Source of the DNA: an uncultured Alistipes sp.
Lineage (GTDB): Bacteria; Bacteroidota; Bacteroidia; Bacteroidales; Rikenellaceae
Direction of reading: 5' to 3'
DNA: 64,000 nucleotides
Assembly (NCBI RefSeq): GCF_910580175.1
Contig: NZ_CAJTXD010000004.1
Span: 124,001-188,000 of the forward strand
Shown piece by piece: positions 16,085 through 25,715 of the stretch; the first letter of the stretch is position 1; the number at the start of each line of letters is the position of its first letter. Position numbers and translations under genes: made by a program. The notes under the pieces were generated by a model. That model did no database searches. It had not been told where the DNA came from and worked only from the letters and a program-made list of their open reading frames with translations.

Positions 16085-18670
16085 ATGATCCGTTTCGATC
16101 CCGCCGGTCTGACTTCCGAGGAGGCCGTTCGGAGCCGGCGGCTCCATGGCCGCAATGTGGTCACGCCCGTCCGCGAGGAGTCGCCTTGGAAGTTGTTGGC
16201 CGACAAGTTCCGCGATCCCATCATCCGTGTGTTGTTGGCCGCTGCTGTGCTGTCGCTCGTCATCGGGTGCGTGCACCGCGACTTTACCGAGGCCGTCGGC
16301 ATCGTTTCGGCTATTTTGTTGGCCACCTGCGTCGGCTTCGTCTTCGAGTGGGATGCGCAGCGCCGGTTCCGCCGCTTGAACCGGGTCAACGACGACATTC
16401 CCGTCAAGGTCATGCGCGAGGGCGCCATGCGGACGATCCCGCGGTGCGAGGTCGTCGTCGGCGACCTGGTCGTCATCGAGAGCGGCGAGACCGTGCCTGC
16501 CGACGGGGAGCTGGTCGAGGCCGTGTCGTTGAAGATCGACGAGTCGACCCTCACGGGCGAGCCGGAGGTCGACAAGACCGTCGACCCCGCCCACTTCGAT
16601 GCCGAGGCTACCTATCCCTCCAACCTCGTGTTGCGCGGCACCTCCGTCGCCGACGGATACGGGCGCCTGATCGTCACGGCGGTCGGCGACGGTTCCGAAG
16701 CGGGGCGCGTCACCGAGCAGGCCACGGTCATGTGCGAGGAGCCGACGCCCCTGAACCGGCAGTTGACGCGTCTTTCGCGGTTGATCGGGCGCGCGGGCAT
16801 CGCGCTGGCCGCGGCGATTTTCTGCATCATGTTGGGCAAAGCCTTGTTTTTCAGCGATCTGTTGCAGCAGGATTGGCTCGACGTCGCGCAGCATCTCTTG
16901 CAGCTCTTCATGGTCTCGGTAGCCATCATCGTCATGGCCGTGCCCGAGGGACTGCCGATGAGCATCACACTGTCGCTGGCTATGTCGATGCGCCGGATGT
17001 TGAAAACCAACAACCTGGTGCGCAAGATGCACGCCTGCGAGACCATGGGGGCCGTGACGGTGATCTGCACCGACAAGACCGGCACCCTGACGCAGAACCG
17101 CATGCAGGTGCAGGAGCTGGTGCGTTACGATGCCTTGCCCGATTGCGATTTCGCCGAGGTCGTAGCGGCTAATTCCACAGCGTTTCTCGATGTCGAGGGA
17201 CGCATCCTCGGCAATCCCACCGAGGGGGCGTTGCTCGCGTGGCTGCGCGAACGGGGGTTCTGTTACGAGGATTTGCGGGCCGGCGCCGCGATCGTCGACC
17301 GGCTGACCTTCTCGACCGAGCGCAAATATATGGCTACGATCATCCGCAGCGGGGTTTCGGGGCGGCGGATCGTCTGCGTCAAGGGTGCGCCCGAGATCGT
17401 GCGGGCGATGTGCGTCGCCGACGGCAAGGATGCGCTCATAGCCGAGCAGTTGTCCGGATTTCAGAACCGGGCCATGCGTACCTTGGGCGTCGCATGGGCC
17501 GAGACCGATGCCGCAGGGTGTGCGGAGGCTGTGGCCCGGGGCGGGTTGAGTTTTTCGGGCGTCGCCGCTATCGCCGACCCCGTGCGGGACGACGTTCCGG
17601 CCGCCGTGCAGCGGTGTATCGACGCCGGGATCGCTGTGAAGATCGTCACGGGCGACACGCCGGCTACGGCGTGCGAAATCGCCCGCCGGATCGGCCTGTG
17701 GAACGATGCCGAGGATGGAGAGGCCCACCGCATGACCGGTGCAGAGTTCGCTGCGGCTTCCGACGAGGAGCTGCTCGGACGCGTTCGGTCGCTCAAGGTG
17801 CTTTCGCGGGCGCGGCCTTTGGATAAGCAGCGTTTGGTGCGTTTGCTGCAACAATGCGGCGAGGTGGTGGCCGTCACGGGCGACGGCACCAATGACGCCC
17901 CGGCGCTCAACTTCGCCAATGTGGGCCTTTCGATGGGGTCGGGCACCTCCGTGGCTAAGGATGCGTCGGACATCACGTTGTTGGACGATTCGTTTTCTTC
18001 CATAGCCACGGCAGTGATGTGGGGCCGTTCGCTCTACCGCAACATCCAGCGGTTCGTGCTGTTCCAGCTGACGATCAACTTCGCGGCGATCGTCATCTGC
18101 TTCGCCGGGGCGGTTTTCGGCACCGAAATGCCCCTCACGGTGGTGCAGATTCTGTGGGTCAACATCATCATGGACACCTTTGCGGCTATGGCTATGGCAT
18201 CGCTGCCGCCCAGCGCCGAAGTGATGGACGACAAACCCCGGCCTCGCGACGAGTTCATCATCACGCCGGCCATGGCCCGCACGATCCTTGTTTGCGGCGG
18301 CATTATGGTGGGGGTGTTGTTGGGCATGCTGGCTTCCTGGCATGTCGGAACGGCGGCGCCCGATGTGCGGCAGCTTACGGTTTTCTTCTCGGTCTTCGTC
18401 TTCATGCAGTTCTGGAACATGTTCAACGCCAAGGGTTTCGAAACCCGCCGTTCGGTATTCGCCTCGATAAGGGGATGCCGCGAATTCTTCTTGATCCTGC
18501 TGGCCATCGGAGCCGGGCAGTTCGCGATCGTCGAATTGGGCGGCGAGGTGTTCCGCACCGTGCCCCTCTCGTGGCAGGAGTGGCTCGTCATCTTCGGCGC
18601 CACGTCGCTGCTCGCCTGGGGCGGGGAGATCGTGAGGGCGGTAAAAAGAAAATGGAAACGCGAAATTTGA
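16085..18670 (+). CDS. Calcium-translocating-type P-type ATPase
   Basis: 861 residues. A P2-type cation pump of the inner membrane, in the SERCA/PMCA-like group by overall pattern. Parts in order: cation ATPase N-terminus (GLTSEEAVRSRRLHGRN), membrane helix pair, actuator domain with STLTGEPEVDK, helix M4 with the ion-binding VPEGLPMSITL, phosphorylation motif CTDKTGTLTQNRM (Asp330), nucleotide-binding domain with KGAPEIV, hinge GDGTNDAPAL, and six C-terminal helices including NFAAIVICF and VNIIMDTFAAMA. Calcium export is the likely role, but the ion is inferred. It starts 21 bp after rodA and may be cotranscribed with the wall genes. Confidence 0.9.
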   Translation: MIRFDPAGLTSEEAVRSRRLHGRNVVTPVREESPWKLLADKFRDPIIRVLLAAAVLSLVIGCVHRDFTEAVGIVSAILLATCVGFVFEWDAQRRFRRLNRVNDDIPVKVMREGAMRTIPRCEVVVGDLVVIESGETVPADGELVEAVSLKIDESTLTGEPEVDKTVDPAHFDAEATYPSNLVLRGTSVADGYGRLIVTAVGDGSEAGRVTEQATVMCEEPTPLNRQLTRLSRLIGRAGIALAAAIFCIMLGKALFFSDLLQQDWLDVAQHLLQLFMVSVAIIVMAVPEGLPMSITLSLAMSMRRMLKTNNLVRKMHACETMGAVTVICTDKTGTLTQNRMQVQELVRYDALPDCDFAEVVAANSTAFLDVEGRILGNPTEGALLAWLRERGFCYEDLRAGAAIVDRLTFSTERKYMATIIRSGVSGRRIVCVKGAPEIVRAMCVADGKDALIAEQLSGFQNRAMRTLGVAWAETDAAGCAEAVARGGLSFSGVAAIADPVRDDVPAAVQRCIDAGIAVKIVTGDTPATACEIARRIGLWNDAEDGEAHRMTGAEFAAASDEELLGRVRSLKVLSRARPLDKQRLVRLLQQCGEVVAVTGDGTNDAPALNFANVGLSMGSGTSVAKDASDITLLDDSFSSIATAVMWGRSLYRNIQRFVLFQLTINFAAIVICFAGAVFGTEMPLTVVQILWVNIIMDTFAAMAMASLPPSAEVMDDKPRPRDEFIITPAMARTILVCGGIMVGVLLGMLASWHVGTAAPDVRQLTVFFSVFVFMQFWNMFNAKGFETRRSVFASIRGCREFFLILLAIGAGQFAIVELGGEVFRTVPLSWQEWLVIFGATSLLAWGGEIVRAVKRKWKREI

Positions 18671-18717
18671 AATATCGAAGCCGCCGCCGACAATGCCGGC
18701 CTCTTATATAATATGAA

Positions 18718-18745
18718 AAGGTGGGAAGTCGAGACTTCCCACCTT
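18718..18745. terminator. Bidirectional terminator between P-ATPase and gdhA
   Basis: A 13-bp perfect stem AAGGTGGGAAGTC/GACTTCCCACCTT with a two-base loop, between convergent genes. Pyrimidine-rich CTTCTTT follows on plus and TTTTCAT on minus. Confidence 0.85.
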
Positions 18746-18766
18746 CTTCTTTGTGCGGCGCGATGA

Positions 18767-20104
18767 TTACAGGATGCCCTGCTCGACCATCGACTTGGCC
18801 ACCTTCATGAAGCCGGCGATGTTGGCGCCCTTCATGTAGTTGATGTAGCCATCCTTCTCGGTGCCGTACTCCAGGCAGGCGCCGTGGATCGACGACATGA
18901 TCTGGTGCAGCTTGGCGTCGACCTCCTCGGCCGTCCAGTTGAGTTTTTGCGAGTTCTGCGTCATTTCGAGTCCCGACGTAGCCACGCCGCCCGCATTCAC
19001 GGCCTTGCCCGGGCCGTAGGGAATCTTCGCAGCGATGAACGCGTCGATCGCCTCGGGGCGGCAGCCCATGTTCGAAACCTCGGCCACGATCTTCACGCCG
19101 TTGGCCAGCAGTTGCTTGGCATCTTCGCCGTCCAGTTCGTTCTGCGTAGCGCACGGCATGGCGATGTCGACCTTGACCTCCCACGGCTTGCGGCCTGCAA
19201 CGAACTTCGAACCCGGGAACTTGTCGGCATAAGGAGCCACCACGTCGTTGTTCGAGGCGCGCAGTTCGAGCATGTAGGCGATCTTCCCGGCATCGAGACC
19301 GGCAGGATCGTAGATGTAGCCGTCGGGGCCGGAGATGGTCACTACTTTGGCGCCCAGCTCCGTGGCTTTCGTCGCGGCGCCCCAGGCCACGTTGCCGAAG
19401 CCCGAGATGGCGATCGTCTGGCCCTTGATCTCCATGCCGGCCTTTTCGAGCATCTGGCGCAGGAAGTAGACGGCGCCGAAGCCCGTGGCCTCGGGACGGA
19501 TGAGCGAACCGCCGTAGGTCATGCCCTTGCCCGTCAGTACGCCTGTGTTTTCGCGCGCCAGCTTGCGGTACATCCCGTAGAGGTAGCCGATTTCGCGGCC
19601 GCCCACGCCGATGTCGCCGGCCGGTACGTCGGTCTCGGGGCCGATGTGGCGCCACAACTCGGTCATGAAGGCCTGGCAGAAGCGCATCACTTCACGATCC
19701 GACTTGCCCTTGGGGTTGAAGTCCGAACCGCCCTTCGCGCCGCCCATCGGCAGCGTCGTCAGCGCGTTCTTGAAGATCTGCTCGAAGCCCAGGAATTTCA
19801 GGATCGAGGGGTTTACCGAGGGATGGAAACGCAGACCGCCCTTGTAGGGGCCGATGGCGTTGTTGAACTGGAAGCGGTAGCCGGTATTGACCTGCACGTC
19901 GCCCTTGTCGTCGACCCATACCACCTTGAACGTGAAGCTGCGGTCGGGTTCCACGATCCGCTCCGCAATGCGGTTGGCTTCGAATTCGGGGTGCTGGTTG
20001 TAGGTCTCCTCGACGGTCATCAATACTTCGCGCACGGCCTGCAAATATTCGCTTTCGCCGGGGTGCTTCCGTTCGAGTTCGGTCATCAGATTGTTGACAT
20101 TCAT
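18767..20104 (-). CDS. gdhA: Glutamate dehydrogenase, hexameric NADP-type
   Basis: 445 residues, standard for the 50-kDa hexameric enzyme. It interconverts 2-oxoglutarate plus ammonium and glutamate. The substrate-binding PMGGAKGGSDFNPKGKS (about residues 122-138), catalytic DVPAGDIGVGGREIGY, and the dinucleotide loop ISGFGNVAWGAATK are intact. With the type III glutamine synthetase further along, it gives two ammonium-assimilation routes in this window. Monocistronic, with a shared terminator and its own promoter. Confidence 0.96.
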   Translation of the reverse strand: MNVNNLMTELERKHPGESEYLQAVREVLMTVEETYNQHPEFEANRIAERIVEPDRSFTFKVVWVDDKGDVQVNTGYRFQFNNAIGPYKGGLRFHPSVNPSILKFLGFEQIFKNALTTLPMGGAKGGSDFNPKGKSDREVMRFCQAFMTELWRHIGPETDVPAGDIGVGGREIGYLYGMYRKLARENTGVLTGKGMTYGGSLIRPEATGFGAVYFLRQMLEKAGMEIKGQTIAISGFGNVAWGAATKATELGAKVVTISGPDGYIYDPAGLDAGKIAYMLELRASNNDVVAPYADKFPGSKFVAGRKPWEVKVDIAMPCATQNELDGEDAKQLLANGVKIVAEVSNMGCRPEAIDAFIAAKIPYGPGKAVNAGGVATSGLEMTQNSQKLNWTAEEVDAKLHQIMSSIHGACLEYGTEKDGYINYMKGANIAGFMKVAKSMVEQGIL

Positions 20105-20137
20105 AGGACTGTTGTGTTTTAAGGTTTGTGTTTATTA

Positions 20138-20145
20138 CAAATGTA
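20138..20145 (-). promoter_or_regulatory. -7 element for gdhA
   Basis: TACATTTG on the minus strand, 34 bp before the gdhA ATG, fits TAnnTTTG. Confidence 0.55.
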
Positions 20146-20186
20146 GCTATTTTATCGATAGATTGTAATTCTTTTTGCGAAATTTT

Positions 20187-23180
20187 CTACGAATCGGTTT
20201 CTTCCTCCATGTTTTCGCAGACGATTCCTTTGTCCGCCCGCCCGTCGATGCAGACCCACAGCGGCTGCGGGAAGCGCACGCAGCGCAGATAGGGGCCGTC
20301 GTAGACGGCTTCGCAGGCGTCCAGCCTGTCTTGGCGGAAGATGCCGTCGCCGCGGAACGGGTTGATGGTCAGGTAACCGACGCCCAAGGAGGTGACGTTT
20401 TGGAAAAAATGGGTGCCTTGCGAGGGTTCGACGTCGAATTGTTCGATGCCGCATTCGACGATCGCCTTCGCTTCGGAGATGTGCGTCCACTTCACGGGGA
20501 TGCCCAGATAGGGATCCGACGATCCCCACCGGCCCGGCCCCACCAGGATGTAGGGGCGTTGTTCTTCGCGCAGGCGGGCGTTCAGAGCCAGCAGTTCGTC
20601 GGCGATGCGTTCGGTCGAGAGCGAGTTGAACGCTTCGGTCTTCACATACACGATGTCGGCGATGTCGGCCATGCGTCCTATGCCCAGGGCGCTTTCGCCG
20701 TAGATCAGCGCCCGGGAGGTGTCGATCCGGTTCCAGTCGATCGAGCGGTTGGCCTGGTTGTCGATGATGGGGCGGATTTGCAACAGGTTGAAGATTTTCT
20801 CGCGGCCGGACGGAACGTCCATGTTCACGGCGAATTCCACCTCCACGGGGCAGCGCATCTCCTCGGCGCCCAGCGCCAGGATGTCGGAGACGATTTCCGC
20901 CAGCGGGAAGGTGTTGTATTTCAGTATATTGTTGAATGTGATGATTTTGCGGCCCCGGTCGAACGGGCTGTCGGAGATGCGTTCGTTCTCCCTGTCCCAC
21001 ACCGAGGTCACATGGCGGACGTTGCGGCATTCGCCCAGTTGCGGGAGCGTGAGCCGCCGCAGGTTCACGCCGTCGTCGATCGAGGTGCGGAATTCTTCGG
21101 GCCGCAGGCTCAGCGCCAGGATTTCGCTTTGCGTGTCGCGCAGCGCCAGTTCAGGCGTCGAGGTTTGCAGCACCTTGTGCGGATGGCGGGGCGAGAAGCG
21201 CAGCGTGCGGCCGCCGTCGACCACCAGTTTGCCCAGTCCCATCGCCACGTTGCAGATGCCGTCTTCCGCTTTCTCGTCGCCGATGGGGTAGCAGTTGATC
21301 GAGCGGGCCACGCCCGAGAAAGTCGGGAAGAACAGCCCGTTTTCTTCGGTGCCGCACACCTCCTGGATGATGACGGCCATCTTCTCCTCCGAAATCAGGT
21401 TCTGCGACGTCTGGATGTAGGCACGCGACGCCGCGAAGTAGACCGAGGCGTAGACGCTCTTCACGGCGCGCAGCACCAGCCGCAGCATCTGGTCTTCGTT
21501 GGCGGCGTAGGGGATCATGTAGGTCGAATAGATGCCCGCGAAAGGTTGGTAATGCGAGTCTTCGAGCTTCGACGACGAGCGTACGGCCAGCGGCGACCGT
21601 ACCGTGCGGATGTAGGCCTTGAGTTCCTCCTGCAACCGGGCCGGCACGGTCGAGGTAACGAATTCGGAGAGGATCTCCTCGTCGGTAAATTCTTGCGAGA
21701 CGATGTATTGCAGGCCGTTGAGGGCCATGAATTCGTCGAAGTAATCGGTTGCGATGACCACCGAACGCGGAATCATGATCCGTACCCCTTCGTGTTTGTC
21801 GTACTGGCGGTGCTTGATGAGCATCGAGTTCATGAAAGCCAGACCGCGCGCCTTGCCGCCCAGCGAACCTTCGCCGATGCGGGCGAAAGCCACCGCGTCG
21901 GAGTAGGTTTCGGGGTCGAAGCGCGCCACCACGCCCTGCCCCAGCAGCGTGCGGTAGTCGCGGATCAGACCGACCAGCGCGCGCCGGTGTTCGTCGACCG
22001 AGGCGAAGTGGCTCTTGTTGTGGCGGCGGATCGAGGCTGCGAGCGGAAAGAGTCCCCGCGAATAGAGCCATTTCGACAGGTGGTTCTGCGAGGTGTGGTA
22101 TTCGAACGCGTCGTCGGGCACCGTGGCGATCATCTGTTGCATCTGCGCCAGGTCTTTGGCCCGGCCGATCACCGTGCCCGTCGCAGGATCGCGGAAGATG
22201 AAGTCGCCGAACGCGAATTCGGCAGATATGTAGTTCTGCAACTCCGAGAGCAGCGTTTTGGAGTTCTTGGCGATGAATCCGGCGCCCAGTTCGCGGGCCT
22301 GCTCGGCCAGTTCGACCTGCGACGATTGCAGCAGCACGGGCATCAGCGGATTGTCGCGGCGGATGCGGCGGCAGAGTTCCAGCCCGGCGTCGGGCCGCTC
22401 CAGGGCCGGCGGATCGTCGGGGCGCATGACGAACCCCACGTCCGAAATCACGCCCAGCAGGTTGTTCTTGTAGCGGTCGTAGAGTTCGGTCGCCTCGTCG
22501 TAGTTGGTCGCCAGCAGCACCTTGGGGCGTGCCCGCTTGCGCAGGATCTGTTGTTGTTCGTTGAGCGCATCCTTCAGAAATTCTGTGTTCTGCATCAGCA
22601 GCAGCCGGTACAGTTCGGGCAGGTAGGTGGAGTAGAAGCGGATCGAGTCTTCGACCAGCAGGATGGCCTGCACGCCCCCTTGCAGGATGTCTTCCTCGGC
22701 GTTCATCTTGTCCTCGACCAGCTTGATGATGGCGATGATCAGGTCGTTGTTGCCGTGCCAGCAGAAGATGTAGTCCAGGCCCGAGCGGTCTTGTTCCTCG
22801 ATGCGGCGGTAGATGTCTTTCGAAAAGGAGGTCAGCAACGCTACCGGAATTTGCGGATGGCGCTCCTTGACGATCTTGGCGAACGTGAAGACGTCGACTT
22901 CGCCCACGTTGTACATCGTCAGGATGAAGTCGAACGTGTCGTCCTCGGCCAGCAGCTCCAGCGCTTCGGCCGTCGAACTCACGCGTGTGAACGACGGCGG
23001 GTTGGAGAGATTCAGGTCGAGGTACTCTTGGTTGATCTGCGATTCGATGTGTCCGTCCTCTTCCAGGATGTAGCCGTCGTAGCTGCAACATACCAGCAAG
23101 ATTTTGTGCATCCGGTACTTCATGAAGCGGTGCGGCGTCCGGGTTCCGTCGGGCAGGTATTCTTCGAGTCGTTTTTCCAT
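20187..23180 (-). CDS. Receiver-like plus PEP/pyruvate-binding-domain protein
   Basis: 997 residues. The N-terminal ~330 residues contain two receiver-like folds. The first (KILLVCCSYDGYILEEDG...) has lost its phospho-acceptor Asp (ILTMYNV). The second (ARPKVLLATNYDEATELYD...GVISDVGF...VLLQSS) keeps a candidate Asp and ends GAGFIAKNS. The middle and C-terminal parts match the PPDK/PEP-synthase N-terminal nucleotide-binding domain: EGSLGGKARGLAFMN, VRSSSKLEDSHYQPFAGIYS, MGLGKLVVDGG and GPGRWGSSDPYLGIPV. No phosphohistidine swivel or PEP barrel domain follows, so it is not a complete PEP synthase. Its role is unknown; a signal-responsive phosphotransferase is a reasonable guess. Start at 23180 preferred; ATG at 23198 is possible. 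Confidence 0.75.
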   Translation of the reverse strand: MEKRLEEYLPDGTRTPHRFMKYRMHKILLVCCSYDGYILEEDGHIESQINQEYLDLNLSNPPSFTRVSSTAEALELLAEDDTFDFILTMYNVGEVDVFTFAKIVKERHPQIPVALLTSFSKDIYRRIEEQDRSGLDYIFCWHGNNDLIIAIIKLVEDKMNAEEDILQGGVQAILLVEDSIRFYSTYLPELYRLLLMQNTEFLKDALNEQQQILRKRARPKVLLATNYDEATELYDRYKNNLLGVISDVGFVMRPDDPPALERPDAGLELCRRIRRDNPLMPVLLQSSQVELAEQARELGAGFIAKNSKTLLSELQNYISAEFAFGDFIFRDPATGTVIGRAKDLAQMQQMIATVPDDAFEYHTSQNHLSKWLYSRGLFPLAASIRRHNKSHFASVDEHRRALVGLIRDYRTLLGQGVVARFDPETYSDAVAFARIGEGSLGGKARGLAFMNSMLIKHRQYDKHEGVRIMIPRSVVIATDYFDEFMALNGLQYIVSQEFTDEEILSEFVTSTVPARLQEELKAYIRTVRSPLAVRSSSKLEDSHYQPFAGIYSTYMIPYAANEDQMLRLVLRAVKSVYASVYFAASRAYIQTSQNLISEEKMAVIIQEVCGTEENGLFFPTFSGVARSINCYPIGDEKAEDGICNVAMGLGKLVVDGGRTLRFSPRHPHKVLQTSTPELALRDTQSEILALSLRPEEFRTSIDDGVNLRRLTLPQLGECRNVRHVTSVWDRENERISDSPFDRGRKIITFNNILKYNTFPLAEIVSDILALGAEEMRCPVEVEFAVNMDVPSGREKIFNLLQIRPIIDNQANRSIDWNRIDTSRALIYGESALGIGRMADIADIVYVKTEAFNSLSTERIADELLALNARLREEQRPYILVGPGRWGSSDPYLGIPVKWTHISEAKAIVECGIEQFDVEPSQGTHFFQNVTSLGVGYLTINPFRGDGIFRQDRLDACEAVYDGPYLRCVRFPQPLWVCIDGRADKGIVCENMEEETDS

Positions 23181-23280
23181 AGAGCGTCTTCGGATCATTT
23201 TTTTCGGGGCGGGTTCCGGCTTTCGGTGCGGCCGCGGCAAAGTTGCGTTCGATTCCCTAACAAATATAGAAAAAAATGGT

Positions 23281-23288
23281 TATCTTTG
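23281..23288 (+). promoter_or_regulatory. -7 element before the GNAT-like gene
   Basis: TATCTTTG, 26 bp before the ATG at 23315; matches the consensus exactly in the fixed positions. No clear -33 element. Confidence 0.55.
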
Positions 23289-23314
23289 GTGCGGTTCCTT
23301 ATAAATATCCTACG

Positions 23315-24523
23315 ATGAAGTCGCAAAAATATCTTTTGCAGGAGGTCGCCGCGCCGCAGACGGAGCGCGAATGGCTCGATTTTCCGAAAAAACTCTACAA
23401 GGGCAACCCCAACTGGGTCTGCCCCCTCGACGACGACGTGCGCGAGGTCTTCGATCCTGCGCGCAACGAACTTTTCGCCGGCGGCGAAGCTGTCCGCTGG
23501 GTGGCTCGCGATGCTTCGGGCGAGGTCGTGGGGCGCATCGCCGCGTTCTACAACCGCGAGAAGGCCGCATTGGAGGAGCAGCCCACGGGCGGCTGCGGAT
23601 TCTTCGAGGCGGTCGACTGCCAGGAGGTGGCCGACATGTTGTTCGACGCGGCCCGCATGTGGCTCGCCAGCCGCGGCATGGAGGCGATGGACGGCCCGAT
23701 CAACTTCGGGCAGCGGCGCGACTGGTGGGGGCTGCTGGTCGAGGGCTACGAGTTCCAGCCGCTCTACAAGAACCCCTACAACGCTCCTTATTATAAGGAG
23801 TTGTTCGAGAACTACGGTTTCAAGAACTATTTCAATCAGCACAGCTTCATCTGGCGCAAGGATGCTTCGGAGGCCAACAAGCAGATTTTCGCCCGCGCCG
23901 AGCATCTCTATGCGACGCCCGGTTACCGCGTCGAGAATATCGACATGCACAACCTGGAGGAGGCCGCCGAGAGCTTCCGCGTGGTCTACAACAGGGCTTG
24001 GGCGCTCTTCTCGGGCGTCAAGCCCATGACGCAGAGCGAGGCGCTGGCTATGATGCGCGCCATCAAGCCTGTTATCGATCCCGACATCGTGTTCTTCGCC
24101 TACTACAACGAGGAGCCGATCGGCTTTTTCGTCACGGTGCCCGACCTCAACCGCCTGATCGGCAAGTTCCGCGGCAAGTTCGGGTTGTGGCAGAAGCTGC
24201 GGCTGATGTGGGACTTGAAAGTCCGCAAGTCGTGCGACCGCATCTTCGGCATCATCTTCGGCATCGCGCCCGAGTTCCACGGCAAGGGGGTGGAGTCGGC
24301 GATCATGGTCGAATATTGGAAATATATGGAGCGCAAGGACATCCCCTACAAGACTCTGGAGCTGGCTTGGATCGGCGACTTCAATCCTGTGATGAACCGC
24401 ATGATCGAGACCTACGTCTGCGCTTCGCGCCATAAGATACACACTACCTACCGTTATCTTTTCGACCGCGAAAAGGAATTCCACCGTTGTCCGCGTCTGG
24501 GCATGAAGAAACGCCAAGAATAG
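23315..24523 (+). CDS. GNAT-like acyltransferase of unknown substrate
   Basis: 402 residues. The C-terminal half has the pattern of the acetyltransferase fold: a strand FFAYYNEEPIGFFVTVPD, then IFGIIFGIAPEFHGKGVESAIMVEY, in which EFHGKGVESA corresponds to the acetyl-CoA loop, and later TLELAWIGDFNPVMNRMIE. The N-terminal half (YKGNPNWVCPLDDDVREVFDP...) is common in Bacteroidota proteins of this group. No signal peptide. The ATG at 23315 is preferred over 23276 because the latter overlaps the -7 element. Substrate unknown. Followed closely by gcvT on the same strand. Confidence 0.65.
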   Translation: MKSQKYLLQEVAAPQTEREWLDFPKKLYKGNPNWVCPLDDDVREVFDPARNELFAGGEAVRWVARDASGEVVGRIAAFYNREKAALEEQPTGGCGFFEAVDCQEVADMLFDAARMWLASRGMEAMDGPINFGQRRDWWGLLVEGYEFQPLYKNPYNAPYYKELFENYGFKNYFNQHSFIWRKDASEANKQIFARAEHLYATPGYRVENIDMHNLEEAAESFRVVYNRAWALFSGVKPMTQSEALAMMRAIKPVIDPDIVFFAYYNEEPIGFFVTVPDLNRLIGKFRGKFGLWQKLRLMWDLKVRKSCDRIFGIIFGIAPEFHGKGVESAIMVEYWKYMERKDIPYKTLELAWIGDFNPVMNRMIETYVCASRHKIHTTYRYLFDREKEFHRCPRLGMKKRQE

Positions 24524-24556
24524 TCTCGAACCGGCTACCATAAAACTTCATTTTCT

Positions 24557-25657
24557 ATGAAAACCACTGCTTTTACCAAGTATCACATCGCCGCAGGGGC
24601 CAAGATGGCCGAGTTCGCGGGGTACAACATGCCCATCGAGTTTTCGGGCATCAACGACGAACACATGACCGTGCGCCAGGGTGCCGGGGTCTTCGACGTC
24701 AGCCACATGGGCGAAATCTGGGTCAAGGGGCCTAAGGCGCTCGCCCTTTTGCAGCGCATTACCTCCAACGACGTGTCGAAGCTCTACGACGGCAAGGTGC
24801 AATATTCCTGCATGCCCAACGGACGAGGCGGCATCGTCGACGACATTCTGGTCTATCGCGTCGACGCCGAGACCTATCTGCTGGTGGTCAATGCCGCCAA
24901 TGTCGAAAAGGACTGGCAGCACATCTGCGCCGAGGGGGCCCAGATGGGTATGCAGGCCGGCCACGGCAAGGAACTTTACAACGCCTCGGACGAAATCTGC
25001 CAGCTGGCCGTCCAGGGGCCGCTGGCGATGAAGATCGTGCAGAAGATGTGCGACGAACCGGTGGAGGAGATGGAATACTACACGTTCCGCAAGATGCGGG
25101 TCGCCGGGTGCGACGCGATCCTTTCGATCACGGGCTACACCGGGTCGGGCGGCTGCGAAATCTATGTGGCCAACGAGGACGGCGACAAACTGTGGGCTGC
25201 GCTCTGGAAGGCCGGTGCCGAATACGGGCTGAAAAACATCGGTCTCGGTGCGCGCGACACCCTGCGTCTGGAAAAGGGCTTCTGTCTCTATGGCAACGAC
25301 ATCGACGACACGACCTCGCCCATCGAGGCCGGCCTGGGCTGGATTACCAAGTTCGCCGAGGGCAAGGAGTTCATCGACCGCCCGCTGATGGAGAAGCAGA
25401 AAGCCGATGGCGTGACGCGCAAGCTGGTCGGCTTCAAGATGATCGATCGCGGCATACCGCGCCACGGTTATACGCTGGCGGCTCCGGACGGCGCGCCGAT
25501 CGGCCACGTGACGTCGGGCACCATGTCGCCGTGTCTGAAGATCGGTTTCGGCTTGGGCTATGTCGCAGCGGAGTTCGCCAAGCCTGGGACGGAGATTGCT
25601 GTTATCGTTCGCGAAAAACCGTTGAAAGCCGAGGTAGTAAAGATACCGTTCGTTTAG
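24557..25657 (+). CDS. gcvT: Aminomethyltransferase (glycine cleavage T protein)
   Basis: 366 residues. It moves the methylene group from the aminomethyl-lipoyl H protein to tetrahydrofolate, releasing ammonia, in glycine breakdown. Family motifs: MPIEFSGINDEHMTVRQGAGVFDVSH, the folate region NEDGDKLWAAL and GLGARDTLRLEKGFCLYGND (containing the catalytic Asp region), and the C-terminal IGHVTSGTMSPCLKIGFGLGYV. gcvH and gcvP are not in this window. A terminator follows 25 bp after the stop. Confidence 0.96.
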   Translation: MKTTAFTKYHIAAGAKMAEFAGYNMPIEFSGINDEHMTVRQGAGVFDVSHMGEIWVKGPKALALLQRITSNDVSKLYDGKVQYSCMPNGRGGIVDDILVYRVDAETYLLVVNAANVEKDWQHICAEGAQMGMQAGHGKELYNASDEICQLAVQGPLAMKIVQKMCDEPVEEMEYYTFRKMRVAGCDAILSITGYTGSGGCEIYVANEDGDKLWAALWKAGAEYGLKNIGLGARDTLRLEKGFCLYGNDIDDTTSPIEAGLGWITKFAEGKEFIDRPLMEKQKADGVTRKLVGFKMIDRGIPRHGYTLAAPDGAPIGHVTSGTMSPCLKIGFGLGYVAAEFAKPGTEIAVIVREKPLKAEVVKIPFV

Positions 25658-25681
25658 CGAGGGTTTCCGACCATTCGTTCG

Positions 25682-25715
25682 CGTCCTGCCGGTCTTGCCC
25701 GGCGGGACGTTTTTG
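25682..25715 (+). terminator. Intrinsic terminator of gcvT
   Basis: A 10-11-bp GC stem (CGTCCTGCCGG pairing with CCGGCGGGACG, one G-T pair) followed by TTTTT. The rest of the 343-bp gap to 26000 shows no convincing gene, RNA or promoter element. Confidence 0.85.

Noticed and set aside
14591..18343. A 1250-codon open frame antisense to rodA and the P-type ATPase
   Set aside because: Low-complexity His/Gln/Arg/Asp-rich translation typical of the antisense of GC-rich genes; both sense genes are certain.
20175..23318. A 1047-codon open frame antisense to the receiver/PEP-binding gene
   Set aside because: Mirror frame with no domain; the sense protein has clear motifs.
24524..24560. Glycine riboswitch before gcvT
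   Set aside because: The gap to the preceding gene is 33 bp, too short, and no aptamer pattern is present.
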